A stretch of DNA of 64,000 nucleotides, from positions 1,116,001-1,180,000 of the forward strand of contig NZ_CP094997.1 in the NCBI RefSeq assembly GCF_022869785.1, in the 5' to 3' direction. This document shows positions 54,964 through 62,742 of the stretch, piece after piece. The DNA comes from Dyadobacter chenwenxiniae (lineage in GTDB: Bacteria > Bacteroidota > Bacteroidia > Cytophagales > Spirosomataceae). Below the pieces are notes generated by a model that worked only from the letters and a program-made list of their open reading frames with translations, ran no database searches and was not told the origin of the DNA. A program made the translations under genes and the position numbers. Numbering within the stretch: the first letter of the stretch is position 1; each line of letters begins with the position of its first letter.

Positions 54964-56764
54964 TTTACCTCAGTCAGATAACGGCATTTCCGGCTTGCCC
55001 GACGTGAATGAAATTGAGCAGCTTGCGAATGAACTTTTCAAATTGCTGCCTAATGAAGTTCCACAAGCCAACTTTTCGCCGGATCTGGCCGACCATCCCC
55101 GGCTAAAAAAGTCGCTGAACCTTGTTCATGAGCGATTGCCGTCTCTGTTTGAAAAAGGGCGGGCGCCGGGCGAGGACCACATTCAACCTTTCGATGTAAA
55201 TAATCCGCAGACCAGCTTGTCGGACCCGCATTTTCCAGCGTCCGCCACGGCTGCCGGGAGCGGCGTCTCTCCGTCCGTTGTGCGCCATGGGCCGGGATAC
55301 GCGGTAGCATTTCCGCAGTCGGCAGATACATCCTTTGAGCCGGATGTGAGCACATTGTGGTCTACCATCAATACATTCAAAAGCCCGCCGCAACTTCCTT
55401 CGAATGCAGGCTTGGGAAGTGCGCAGTACTACTTTTTGTCCGGCGCGGGCTTTCGGGGAAATGATCCGTTCGGATACAACTCCGTTCAAAGCGCACAGCT
55501 TACCGGCAGCACTTTTCCTCATCTTGAAGGTAAATCGGCGAATCGTTTTTTTGATGTCAATCTGGTTAGAAAAGACTTTCCTATTTTTCAGGAAAAGGTG
55601 AATGGAAAACCGCTGATCTGGTTTGACAATGCGGCTACTACCCAAAAACCGCAGTCCGTGATCGACAGGGTTTCTTATTTTTACCAACACGAAAACTCAA
55701 ACATCCACCGCGCTGCGCACGAACTCGCCGCGCGGGCGACGGACGCTTACGAAGCTGCCCGTGAAAAATGCAGGTCGTTCCTGAATGCGCGTTCTGTGAA
55801 TGAGGTTATTTTCGTTCGTGGTGCAACGGAAGCGATCAATCTGGTGGCTAAAACCTGGGGCGATGAAAATCTGCACGCAGGGGATGAAATCATTCTCAGC
55901 AACCTGGAACATCATGCCAATATTGTGCCCTGGCAGCAGCTGGCGGGCAAGAAGGGTTTCAAAATCAGGGTTATTCCTGTTGATGACGACGGGCAGATTC
56001 TGTTGAGTGAATATGCCAAACTCCTTAATCACCGAACCAGACTTGTCTCATTCACGCAGGTTTCAAATGCCCTGGGAACGGTAACACCAGCAATGCAAAT
56101 TGTTCAAATGGCGCATTCGGTGGGAGCGAAGGTGCTGGTCGACGGCGCACAATCCGTGTCGCATTTGCGTACGGATGTACAGGCGCTGAATGCAGACTGG
56201 TTTGTTTTTTCAGGTCACAAGGTGTTCGGTCCAACCGGCATCGGCGTGCTTTACGGAAAGGAGGATCTGCTGAATGATACCCAAACCTGGCAGGGAGGCG
56301 GCAACATGATCGAAGACGTAACATTTGAGCATACCCGTTTTCACAAAGCCCCCAACCGTTTTGAGGCAGGGACCGGCAACATTGCCGACGCAGTTGGTCT
56401 TGGTGCGGCTATCGACTATGTAAATAAAATCGGAATAGACGCCATTCACCAGTATGAGCATAACCTGCTTCAATATGCTACCGGATTATTGAAGAACATT
56501 CCCGGACTGCGTCAGATCGGCACTGCGCCTGATAAAGCTTCTGTTTTGTCTTTCGTTTTTGAGGGCTATAAAACAGAAGAAGTTGGTGCGGCTCTGAACA
56601 ACGAAGGAATTGCGGTAAGGTCGGGTCACCACTGCGCCCAGCCGATACTTCGCCGGTTTGGGGTGGAAACTACTGTTCGTCCATCGCTTGCATTTTACAA
56701 TACTACATCCGAGATTGATGTTTTGATTGAAACATTGTACCGGCTGCGAAAGGCCAGGAAATAG
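54947..56764 (+). CDS. Cysteine desulfurase (SufS-like) with long N-terminal encapsulin-targeting extension
   Basis: 605 residues from the ATG at 54947, which overlaps the encapsulin end and opens MSTNINLPQSDNGISGLPDV. Residues 1-200 are an extension absent from ordinary desulfurases, with a predicted helix at 20-35, another near 50-70, then a Pro/Gly/Ser-rich disordered part to 200. The catalytic domain (207-605) is a class II, SufS-type PLP enzyme: NAATTQKPQ near 228, the PLP lysine Lys425 in FSGHKVFGPTGIG, and active-site Cys563 in RSGHHCAQPILRRFG. It converts L-cysteine to L-alanine and enzyme persulfide. The extension is the likely shell-loading region, as known for family 2A cargo. Confidence 0.95.
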   Translation: MSTNINLPQSDNGISGLPDVNEIEQLANELFKLLPNEVPQANFSPDLADHPRLKKSLNLVHERLPSLFEKGRAPGEDHIQPFDVNNPQTSLSDPHFPASATAAGSGVSPSVVRHGPGYAVAFPQSADTSFEPDVSTLWSTINTFKSPPQLPSNAGLGSAQYYFLSGAGFRGNDPFGYNSVQSAQLTGSTFPHLEGKSANRFFDVNLVRKDFPIFQEKVNGKPLIWFDNAATTQKPQSVIDRVSYFYQHENSNIHRAAHELAARATDAYEAAREKCRSFLNARSVNEVIFVRGATEAINLVAKTWGDENLHAGDEIILSNLEHHANIVPWQQLAGKKGFKIRVIPVDDDGQILLSEYAKLLNHRTRLVSFTQVSNALGTVTPAMQIVQMAHSVGAKVLVDGAQSVSHLRTDVQALNADWFVFSGHKVFGPTGIGVLYGKEDLLNDTQTWQGGGNMIEDVTFEHTRFHKAPNRFEAGTGNIADAVGLGAAIDYVNKIGIDAIHQYEHNLLQYATGLLKNIPGLRQIGTAPDKASVLSFVFEGYKTEEVGAALNNEGIAVRSGHHCAQPILRRFGVETTVRPSLAFYNTTSEIDVLIETLYRLRKARK

Positions 56765-56777
56765 CAGACGATTTTAT

Positions 56778-56811
56778 TGCGGCGCGCTGGAAATTGACCC
56801 AGCGCACCGCA
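56778..56811 (+). terminator. Hairpin between desulfurase and acetyltransferase
   Basis: TGCGG at 56778-56782 and GCGCTGG at 56784-56790 pair with CCAGCGC at 56799-56805 and CCGCA at 56807-56811, with one mismatch and an 8-base loop. No T-run follows, so it may be an attenuator or mRNA-processing stem that lowers the acetyltransferase level, not a full terminator. Confidence 0.5.
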
Positions 56812-56842
56812 ATGTTTATAGCATGCATCGAAATGCCCACTC

Positions 56843-57661
56843 ATGAAAAACCTCAATACGCGTTCCTTAATTGATCTCCTTAAGAAAACACACAATGCAG
56901 AATGGGAGGCAACGCCATCCTCCGTTGATGCGATCGCCTGGCTCGACGGACTGCTACAATTTCTTTTCCCAAGCAACCATTTGCCCAAAAGCAGCGCATA
57001 TGAAGGGATTTTAAAGAAAAATCAGATTGATCTCGAAAATATCCTGCTTAGTTATCTCGAACCATCCGGGATCGATATTGACGACGTGGTTGACAAATTT
57101 TACCATTCACTCGAAGGGATTTATCAGGATCTCCGCCATGATGCCAACAAGATCAATGAATATGATCCGGCGTCCCATAGTGTCAATGAAGTGATCGTTT
57201 CGTATCCCGGATTTTATGCGATCGCCGTATACCGCATTGCCAATCGACTTGTCAGACTGGGCATCCCGGTTTTGCCCAGGATTCTCAGTGAATATGCGCA
57301 TGGAAAAACGGGTGTGGATATTCACCCGAATGCAGCAATCGGCGTGCCGTTTATGATCGATCACGGTACGGGAATTGTGATTGGGGCGACGAGTATAATC
57401 GGTCAAAACGTAAGTATTTACCAGGGAGTTACGCTTGGTGCATTACAGGTTGCCAAAAATCTCGCACTAACCAAACGTCACCCGACTGTGGAGGATAATG
57501 TGATCATTTATGCAAGGACCACCATTCTGGGAGGCGACACTGTGATCGGTAAAAACAGTGTTATTGGCGGAAGTGTATTCCTGACCAGGAGCGTTGAGCC
57601 GAATTCGCAGGTTTTCAATACACATCAGTTGCGGATTGTACAGAAGGATTCCCAGGATTAA
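56843..57661 (+). CDS. epsC: Serine O-acetyltransferase, EpsC type
   Basis: 272 residues. It transfers acetyl from acetyl-CoA to L-serine, giving O-acetylserine, the precursor of cysteine. The N-terminal helical part (residues 1-130) is of the long EpsC group. The catalytic part has PGFYAIAVYRIANRL, the active-site His in the GVDIHPNAAIG segment, and left-handed hexapeptide repeats (IGVPFMIDHGTGIVIGATSIIGQNVSIYQGVTLG, then DNVIIYARTTILGGDTVIGKNSVIGG). The serine acetyltransferase is a known accompaniment of family 2A encapsulins. It lies 78 bases after the desulfurase, with a hairpin in the gap, and is co-oriented with it. Confidence 0.93.
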   Translation: MKNLNTRSLIDLLKKTHNAEWEATPSSVDAIAWLDGLLQFLFPSNHLPKSSAYEGILKKNQIDLENILLSYLEPSGIDIDDVVDKFYHSLEGIYQDLRHDANKINEYDPASHSVNEVIVSYPGFYAIAVYRIANRLVRLGIPVLPRILSEYAHGKTGVDIHPNAAIGVPFMIDHGTGIVIGATSIIGQNVSIYQGVTLGALQVAKNLALTKRHPTVEDNVIIYARTTILGGDTVIGKNSVIGGSVFLTRSVEPNSQVFNTHQLRIVQKDSQD

Positions 57662-57800
57662 ATAATGCTGCGCCCGACTGACTTCTGGTGGTATTGCACG
57701 CAAGTTTAATCTATAAAGCCTATGGATTAATTGCATATTTCATTTTCTTTGCTCTTTGTCACGCAGACAGCCTTTTGTAAATTCTTACAAACGTCAAACC

Positions 57801-57872
57801 ATGCGAAGATTCTTTTACCAGATCATCATTTGCTCAGCAATACATTGTGCGAGCGCTTTCGGGCAGGTTTAG
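57801..57872 (+). other. Signal-peptide-only short open frame
   Basis: A 23-codon frame encodes a perfect-looking signal peptide, MRRFFYQIIICSAIHCASAF, plus GQV, then TAG. It stands 67 bases before the sulfatase start. It could be the remnant of a deleted exported protein (most likely a sulfatase, as its neighbours are) or a leader peptide. I see no further coding sequence in the 278-base gap. Confidence 0.4.
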
Positions 57873-57939
57873 CTTCGCCGAATAGACACTGCATTAGGTT
57901 GGTTCAAGAATTCAAATAGAGGAGTTTAAAAAAGAGAAT

Positions 57940-60243
57940 ATGAGACCAGTATTTTACAGACAATGGGTCGCTACGGCATTGCTATCCGCATTTGCATTTG
58001 GACCAGTTTTCGCCCAGCATGATCCGCAGCAAACTTTTAAAGGCAAAGTCGGCAAGACAATTGAAGAGACGCAGCAATGGTGGCAGGAGCAGGTAAAGGC
58101 GCCGAAAGGTGCACCCAATGTGGTCTGGATTTTGCTCGATGATGTTGGTTTCGGCGCCACTTCCGCATTTGGCGGATTGATTGAAACACCCAATTTTGAG
58201 AAGCTGGCCAAAAACGGCCTGCGTTATACGAATTTTCATACGACTGGCATCTGCAGTCCGACACGCGCTGCATTGCTTACCGGCCGCAACCCGCACAGTG
58301 TTGCCATGGGGCACCATGCTGAACTTGGGATTGGGGCTCCGGGTTATCATGGAAATATTCCGTTTGAAGCGGGAACGGTAGCCGAAATCTTTAAAGAAAA
58401 TGGCTACAATACGTTTGCATTAGGTAAGTGGCATGGTAACCAGCCGCGCGATCTGACGATTGCCGGTCCGTATAACCGCTATCCGACCGGTCGTGGATTT
58501 GAACATTTCTACGGTTTCCTCGGCGGCGCAACCGACCAGTGGCACCCGCAGCTGGTGGAAGAAACCTCACCTGTTAACATTGAGCCCAACACGCGGCATT
58601 TGAACGAACTAATGGCTGACAAAGCAATTTCCTACATTGCCAATCAGAAATCAGCCGATCCTGAAAAACCGTTTTTTATGTATTTCGCAACCGGGGCTGC
58701 GCACGCCCCGCATCACGTTGCAAGGGAATGGAGTGATAAGTACAAAGGGAAATTCGATGCAGGTTGGGACAAATACCGTGAGGAAGTGCTCAAACGCCAG
58801 CTTGCCGCGGGACTAATTCCAAAAAATACGCAGCTCGCGCCCCGGCAGACTGGCATTAAAGCCTGGGACTCACTTTCCGCAGATGAAAGGAAATTGTACG
58901 CAAGATTCATGGAAGTGTACGCAGGGTTTTTGACGTACACCGACTATGAAATAGGTCGTGTGACCAAATACCTCGAAGAAATCGGGCAGCTGGATAACAC
59001 CCTGATCTTTCTGGTTGTGGGTGATAATGGGGGCAGTAAGGAAGGAACTTATACCGGAACGGTTGGTACAGCTGAGAAGGCTGCTGGCGATAACATTGGC
59101 TTTTTGCTCTCGCAATATGATAAAATTGGGACTGAATACAGTTACCCGAATTACCCGCTCGGCTGGTCGCAGGCAACGAATACACCCTTCCGTTACTGGA
59201 AAAGCGATGTCAACGCCGAAGGCGCATCGCATACGACGCTGATCGTGCATTACCCGAAAGGCATTAAAGAAAGAGGTGGGTTGCGGCCGCAATATTCACA
59301 CGTGATCGACATTCTGCCGACGACCATTGAACTGGCTGCATTAAAAGTCCCCGAGGTGATTAACGGTTATCCGCAACGTCCGTTTCACGGCACTTCGCTA
59401 ACCTATTCGCTTGGCGACGCCAAAGCGCCAAGCCGCCACAGTCAGCAATATTATGAGCTCCATGGCGGGCGATCTATTTATAAAGATGGCTGGAAAGCAA
59501 GTGTCTATCACCCTAGGAATACGTTCGGTGAAAACACAATGGACATCAATTTCATCGCTGATTTCAGCAGGGATAAATGGGAGCTGTACAATTTGAATGA
59601 AGATTACAATGAGATCAATGACCTGGCCGCGAAATATCCCGAAAAGCTCGAGACACTTAAAAAGCTATTTGACGAGGAGGCGCAAAAATACGACGTGTAC
59701 CCGCTGAAAAACTTCCGCGCTGGACTTGCGCCACCGCCGGTCACCGCCAAATCGGTCATCTATGAGGGCGCCAGCATCAAGACCAGGGTTTACATTGGAA
59801 AAGGGCCTGTGACAATCACGGCTACCGTTGACCTCAAAGACAGGAATGCGCAGGGCGTTGTTTTTTCAAATGGCGGGTTACTTGGAGGAACCAGTTTGTT
59901 TGTGAAGGATAATAAGCTGCAATATCTGCTGAATGATGGTTTGAAAGAGATATTGTTAACTTCTTCCAAAAGCCTTTTGGCCGGAATAAACGCTATTAAG
60001 GTTGAATTTGCGAAATACAACAAGGTCACACTGTATGTAAATAATGAAAAGTCGGCCGAACTAAATATTGAAAACCGTAACAAGTATCTCAATTCAGCCG
60101 CAACCGATGGGTTCAGCATTGGCCTGGATCTGAACTCGCCGGTTACCAAATCTTATGGTGGAACTTTTGCATTTACCGGCGTGGTAAAGTCGGTGGTGAT
60201 TGAGCAGGGTGAGGGCGAGAAAAGCCAGCCGGCAGGAAAATGA
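57940..60243 (+). CDS. Arylsulfatase with C-terminal concanavalin-like domain
   Basis: 767 residues. A signal peptide (WVATALLSAFAFGPVFAQ) sends it outward. Active-site motif CSPTRAALLTGR with Cys105 to be converted to formylglycine. Metal-site segments are APNVVWILLDDVGFGATSAFGG and LIFLVVGDNGG. The sulfatase domain ends near residue 600 (EKLETLKKLFDEE). The last 150 residues (VIYEGASIKTRVYIGKGPVTITATVDL, then LYVNNEKSAELNIEN) are a beta-sandwich, probably binding the substrate. It heads a run of four sulfatase genes that follows the encapsulin operon. Confidence 0.94.
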   Translation: MRPVFYRQWVATALLSAFAFGPVFAQHDPQQTFKGKVGKTIEETQQWWQEQVKAPKGAPNVVWILLDDVGFGATSAFGGLIETPNFEKLAKNGLRYTNFHTTGICSPTRAALLTGRNPHSVAMGHHAELGIGAPGYHGNIPFEAGTVAEIFKENGYNTFALGKWHGNQPRDLTIAGPYNRYPTGRGFEHFYGFLGGATDQWHPQLVEETSPVNIEPNTRHLNELMADKAISYIANQKSADPEKPFFMYFATGAAHAPHHVAREWSDKYKGKFDAGWDKYREEVLKRQLAAGLIPKNTQLAPRQTGIKAWDSLSADERKLYARFMEVYAGFLTYTDYEIGRVTKYLEEIGQLDNTLIFLVVGDNGGSKEGTYTGTVGTAEKAAGDNIGFLLSQYDKIGTEYSYPNYPLGWSQATNTPFRYWKSDVNAEGASHTTLIVHYPKGIKERGGLRPQYSHVIDILPTTIELAALKVPEVINGYPQRPFHGTSLTYSLGDAKAPSRHSQQYYELHGGRSIYKDGWKASVYHPRNTFGENTMDINFIADFSRDKWELYNLNEDYNEINDLAAKYPEKLETLKKLFDEEAQKYDVYPLKNFRAGLAPPPVTAKSVIYEGASIKTRVYIGKGPVTITATVDLKDRNAQGVVFSNGGLLGGTSLFVKDNKLQYLLNDGLKEILLTSSKSLLAGINAIKVEFAKYNKVTLYVNNEKSAELNIENRNKYLNSAATDGFSIGLDLNSPVTKSYGGTFAFTGVVKSVVIEQGEGEKSQPAGK

Positions 60244-60321
60244 TGTCAGCTGACGAATATTGCTTACTTAAAGAATTTAATTGCCCGGCCGGGTAGAATA
60301 TAAAATACACAGTAACACCAA

Positions 60322-61866
60322 ATGAATCAATTTCGGTTTTTCGTCGCGGGTATAATGGCTGCGACATGCTCCTTTGGATCAGTAAACGCCCAGAGTCAGA
60401 AACCCAATGTCATTTACATTTATGCCGACGATCTTGGCTATGGAGATCTGGGCGCTTACGGCGCTACCAGAATCAAAACGCCAAATACTGACCGTCTTGC
60501 GCAGGAAGGGCTTCGGTTTACCAATGCACACACCACCTCAGGTACTTGCACGCCCTCGCGTTACGGGTTGCTGACAGGGGAATACCCTTGGCGTAAAAAA
60601 GGCACAGGCGTGCTTCCGGGTGACGCTAATCTAATTATTCCAATCGACAAAGCAACGCTGCCTGCCGTTTTCCGCAAATCCGGATACAAAACAGGTGTTG
60701 TAGGAAAGTGGCATCTTGGATTGGGCGAGCAGGGGGAAAAGATCAACTGGAACCGGCCCATAAAAAAGGGCCCTGATGCTGTTGGGTTCGACTATTCCTT
60801 CATTTTTCCGGCAACTGGTGACAGAGTACCGACCATTTTTCTGGAAAATCAGGTGGTCGTTGGCCTGGAAGCCTCGGATCCGATAGAAGTCAGCTATCAG
60901 GAAAAAATCGGAAATGAACCGACAGGTAAAGAAAACCCCGAGCTATTGAAACTGAATGCTTCTCCCGATCACGGTCATAACAATACAATTGTGAACGGCA
61001 TAGGCCGGATCGGTTTTACGACCGGCGGCAAAAAAGCGCGTTGGGCTGATGAGGAAATAGGTCACGTATTCACAGACAAAGCGCTTGCATTTATTGAAAA
61101 CAACCGGCAGAACCCTTTTTTTCTGTATTTTTCTCTTAACGACATCCATGTGCCTCGTATGCCGAGTACGGAATTCAAAGGTAAAAGTGGCTTAGGGTTA
61201 CGTGGAGACGCAATTTTGCAGCTAGACTGGACAGTGGGGAAAGTGTTGGATAAATTAAAGGAGCTGGGCATTGAGAAAAATACAATTGTGATTTTCACCA
61301 GTGACAATGGCCCCGTGCTGGACGACGGCTACGACGATGGTGCGGTAACGCAGCTGAATGGGCACAATCCGCGAGGCCCTTTACGAGGAGGAAAAGGCAG
61401 CGCTTTCGAAGCAGGAACGCGGGTGCCATTTCTTGTGCGCTGGCCAGGCATTGTGAAGCCGGGAACAGTAACCGATGCGCTGGTTTGTCAGCTCGACTTG
61501 CTGGCATCTTTTGCAGGTTTTTTCAAACAAAAATTGCAGCCGCACGATGCACCCGACAGCGAAGATTTGTTTGCAGCATTTACCGGGAAATCCAGATCAG
61601 GACGTCAGATTTTGGTGGAACAGGGTGGGGTAATTGCCATCATTAAGGATGGCTGGAAATACATTGAACCTTCATCCGGACCTAAAACGCAGAAGAATGG
61701 CAACGAGAACGGCCGAGATCCCGATCCGCAGCTTTACAATTTGCTGGAAGACCTTGGTGAGCAAAAAAATCTGGCTACGCAGCATCCGGAAAGGGTAAAA
61801 GAGCTGGCTGCATTACTTGAAAAGATCAGGATTCAAGGCCAAAGCACCTCGCGCCGGTCAGACTAA
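60322..61866 (+). CDS. Arylsulfatase (Cys-type)
   Basis: 514 residues with signal peptide (IMAATCSFGSVNAQ). Active-site CTPSRYGLLTGE with Cys76. NVIYIYADDLGYGDLGAYG and IVIFTSDNGPVLDDG hold metal ligands. The motif cluster KVVGKWHLGLGEQG fits the GKWH segment of arylsulfatases of the S1_15/S1_53-like type; the exact subfamily is not certain. It lies 78 bases after the previous sulfatase and 13 before the next, so these genes form one transcription unit. Confidence 0.92.
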   Translation: MNQFRFFVAGIMAATCSFGSVNAQSQKPNVIYIYADDLGYGDLGAYGATRIKTPNTDRLAQEGLRFTNAHTTSGTCTPSRYGLLTGEYPWRKKGTGVLPGDANLIIPIDKATLPAVFRKSGYKTGVVGKWHLGLGEQGEKINWNRPIKKGPDAVGFDYSFIFPATGDRVPTIFLENQVVVGLEASDPIEVSYQEKIGNEPTGKENPELLKLNASPDHGHNNTIVNGIGRIGFTTGGKKARWADEEIGHVFTDKALAFIENNRQNPFFLYFSLNDIHVPRMPSTEFKGKSGLGLRGDAILQLDWTVGKVLDKLKELGIEKNTIVIFTSDNGPVLDDGYDDGAVTQLNGHNPRGPLRGGKGSAFEAGTRVPFLVRWPGIVKPGTVTDALVCQLDLLASFAGFFKQKLQPHDAPDSEDLFAAFTGKSRSGRQILVEQGGVIAIIKDGWKYIEPSSGPKTQKNGNENGRDPDPQLYNLLEDLGEQKNLATQHPERVKELAALLEKIRIQGQSTSRRSD

Positions 61867-61879
61867 AAAGTAATATAAA

Positions 61880-62685
61880 ATGTTCAAATTCACACTCATC
61901 TTTGTCCATTTGCTGGCATTAGTTGTGCCCGCCCTGGCCCAAAATCGCAAGCCGAATGTCGTTTTCATAATGGCCGACGACCTCGGTTACACCGATTTGT
62001 GTACAAAGACAAATTCAATCCAAACTACGCTGCCATGCTGGAAAGTATGGACGATGGTGTAGGGCGCGTGGTGAAGCAGCTAGCCGAGAACAAGTTGCTT
62101 GACAACACGATCATCATTTTCACATCTGACAATGGTGGCCTGGGCATGGCCGAACTTGGACCGGCCCCAACAAACCTTGAACCGCTTCGGAAATGGAAAG
62201 GCCATGTGTATGAGGGTGGGATACGTGTGCCATTGATTTTTTCGTGGAAAGGCAGGATCAAAGACAATCTGGTGACCGAAAATCAGGTGATTGGAACAGA
62301 TTACTTTTCAACATTCTCGGAGATTTTAGGAATAACAAACCAGCAAAATCTGCCCGACGGAAAAAGCTTCTATAATGTCCTGCTGAATCCCGAAAAACCC
62401 TTTGACCGTGGCCCGTTCTACTGGCATTATCCGCATTCAGCAATCAGGAAGGCCCGTCCGGGTGCTGCGATCAGGCAGGGCGATTTCAAGCTGGTGGAAA
62501 TGTATGAGACCGGGAAAACAGAGCTCTTCGATTTAACCAAAGACATGAGCGAAACGAAAGATCTGTCTGCTTCAAATCCTGCAAAAGCAAAGGAATTAAA
62601 AGCAGCATTAGCCGCCTGGCGAAAAGAAGTCAATGCGAACATGCCGCAGCGAAATCCGGATTACAAAAAAGTTGCAAAGAAGTAG
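61880..62685 (+). pseudogene. Arylsulfatase with a large internal deletion, active-site cysteine lost
   Basis: The start is normal (signal MFKFTLIFVHLLALVVPALAQ, then NVVFIMADDLGYTDL) up to about 61998. The frame is then lost, and the next frame picks up at once as VYKDKFNPNYAAMLESMDDGVGRVVKQL, which lies two-thirds of the way into ordinary sulfatases. About 200-250 codons are missing, including the CxPSR active-site motif, so no active enzyme can result. The C-terminal part (FTSDNGGLGMAELG, through to RKEVNANMPQRNPDYKK) is intact and may still be translated from the ATG at 61999. Confidence 0.88.
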
Positions 62686-62742
62686 GCTTCTCCAGTTCTT
62701 TGTTCCATTTGACTACATGAACAAGAATAATGTGATACGTCC

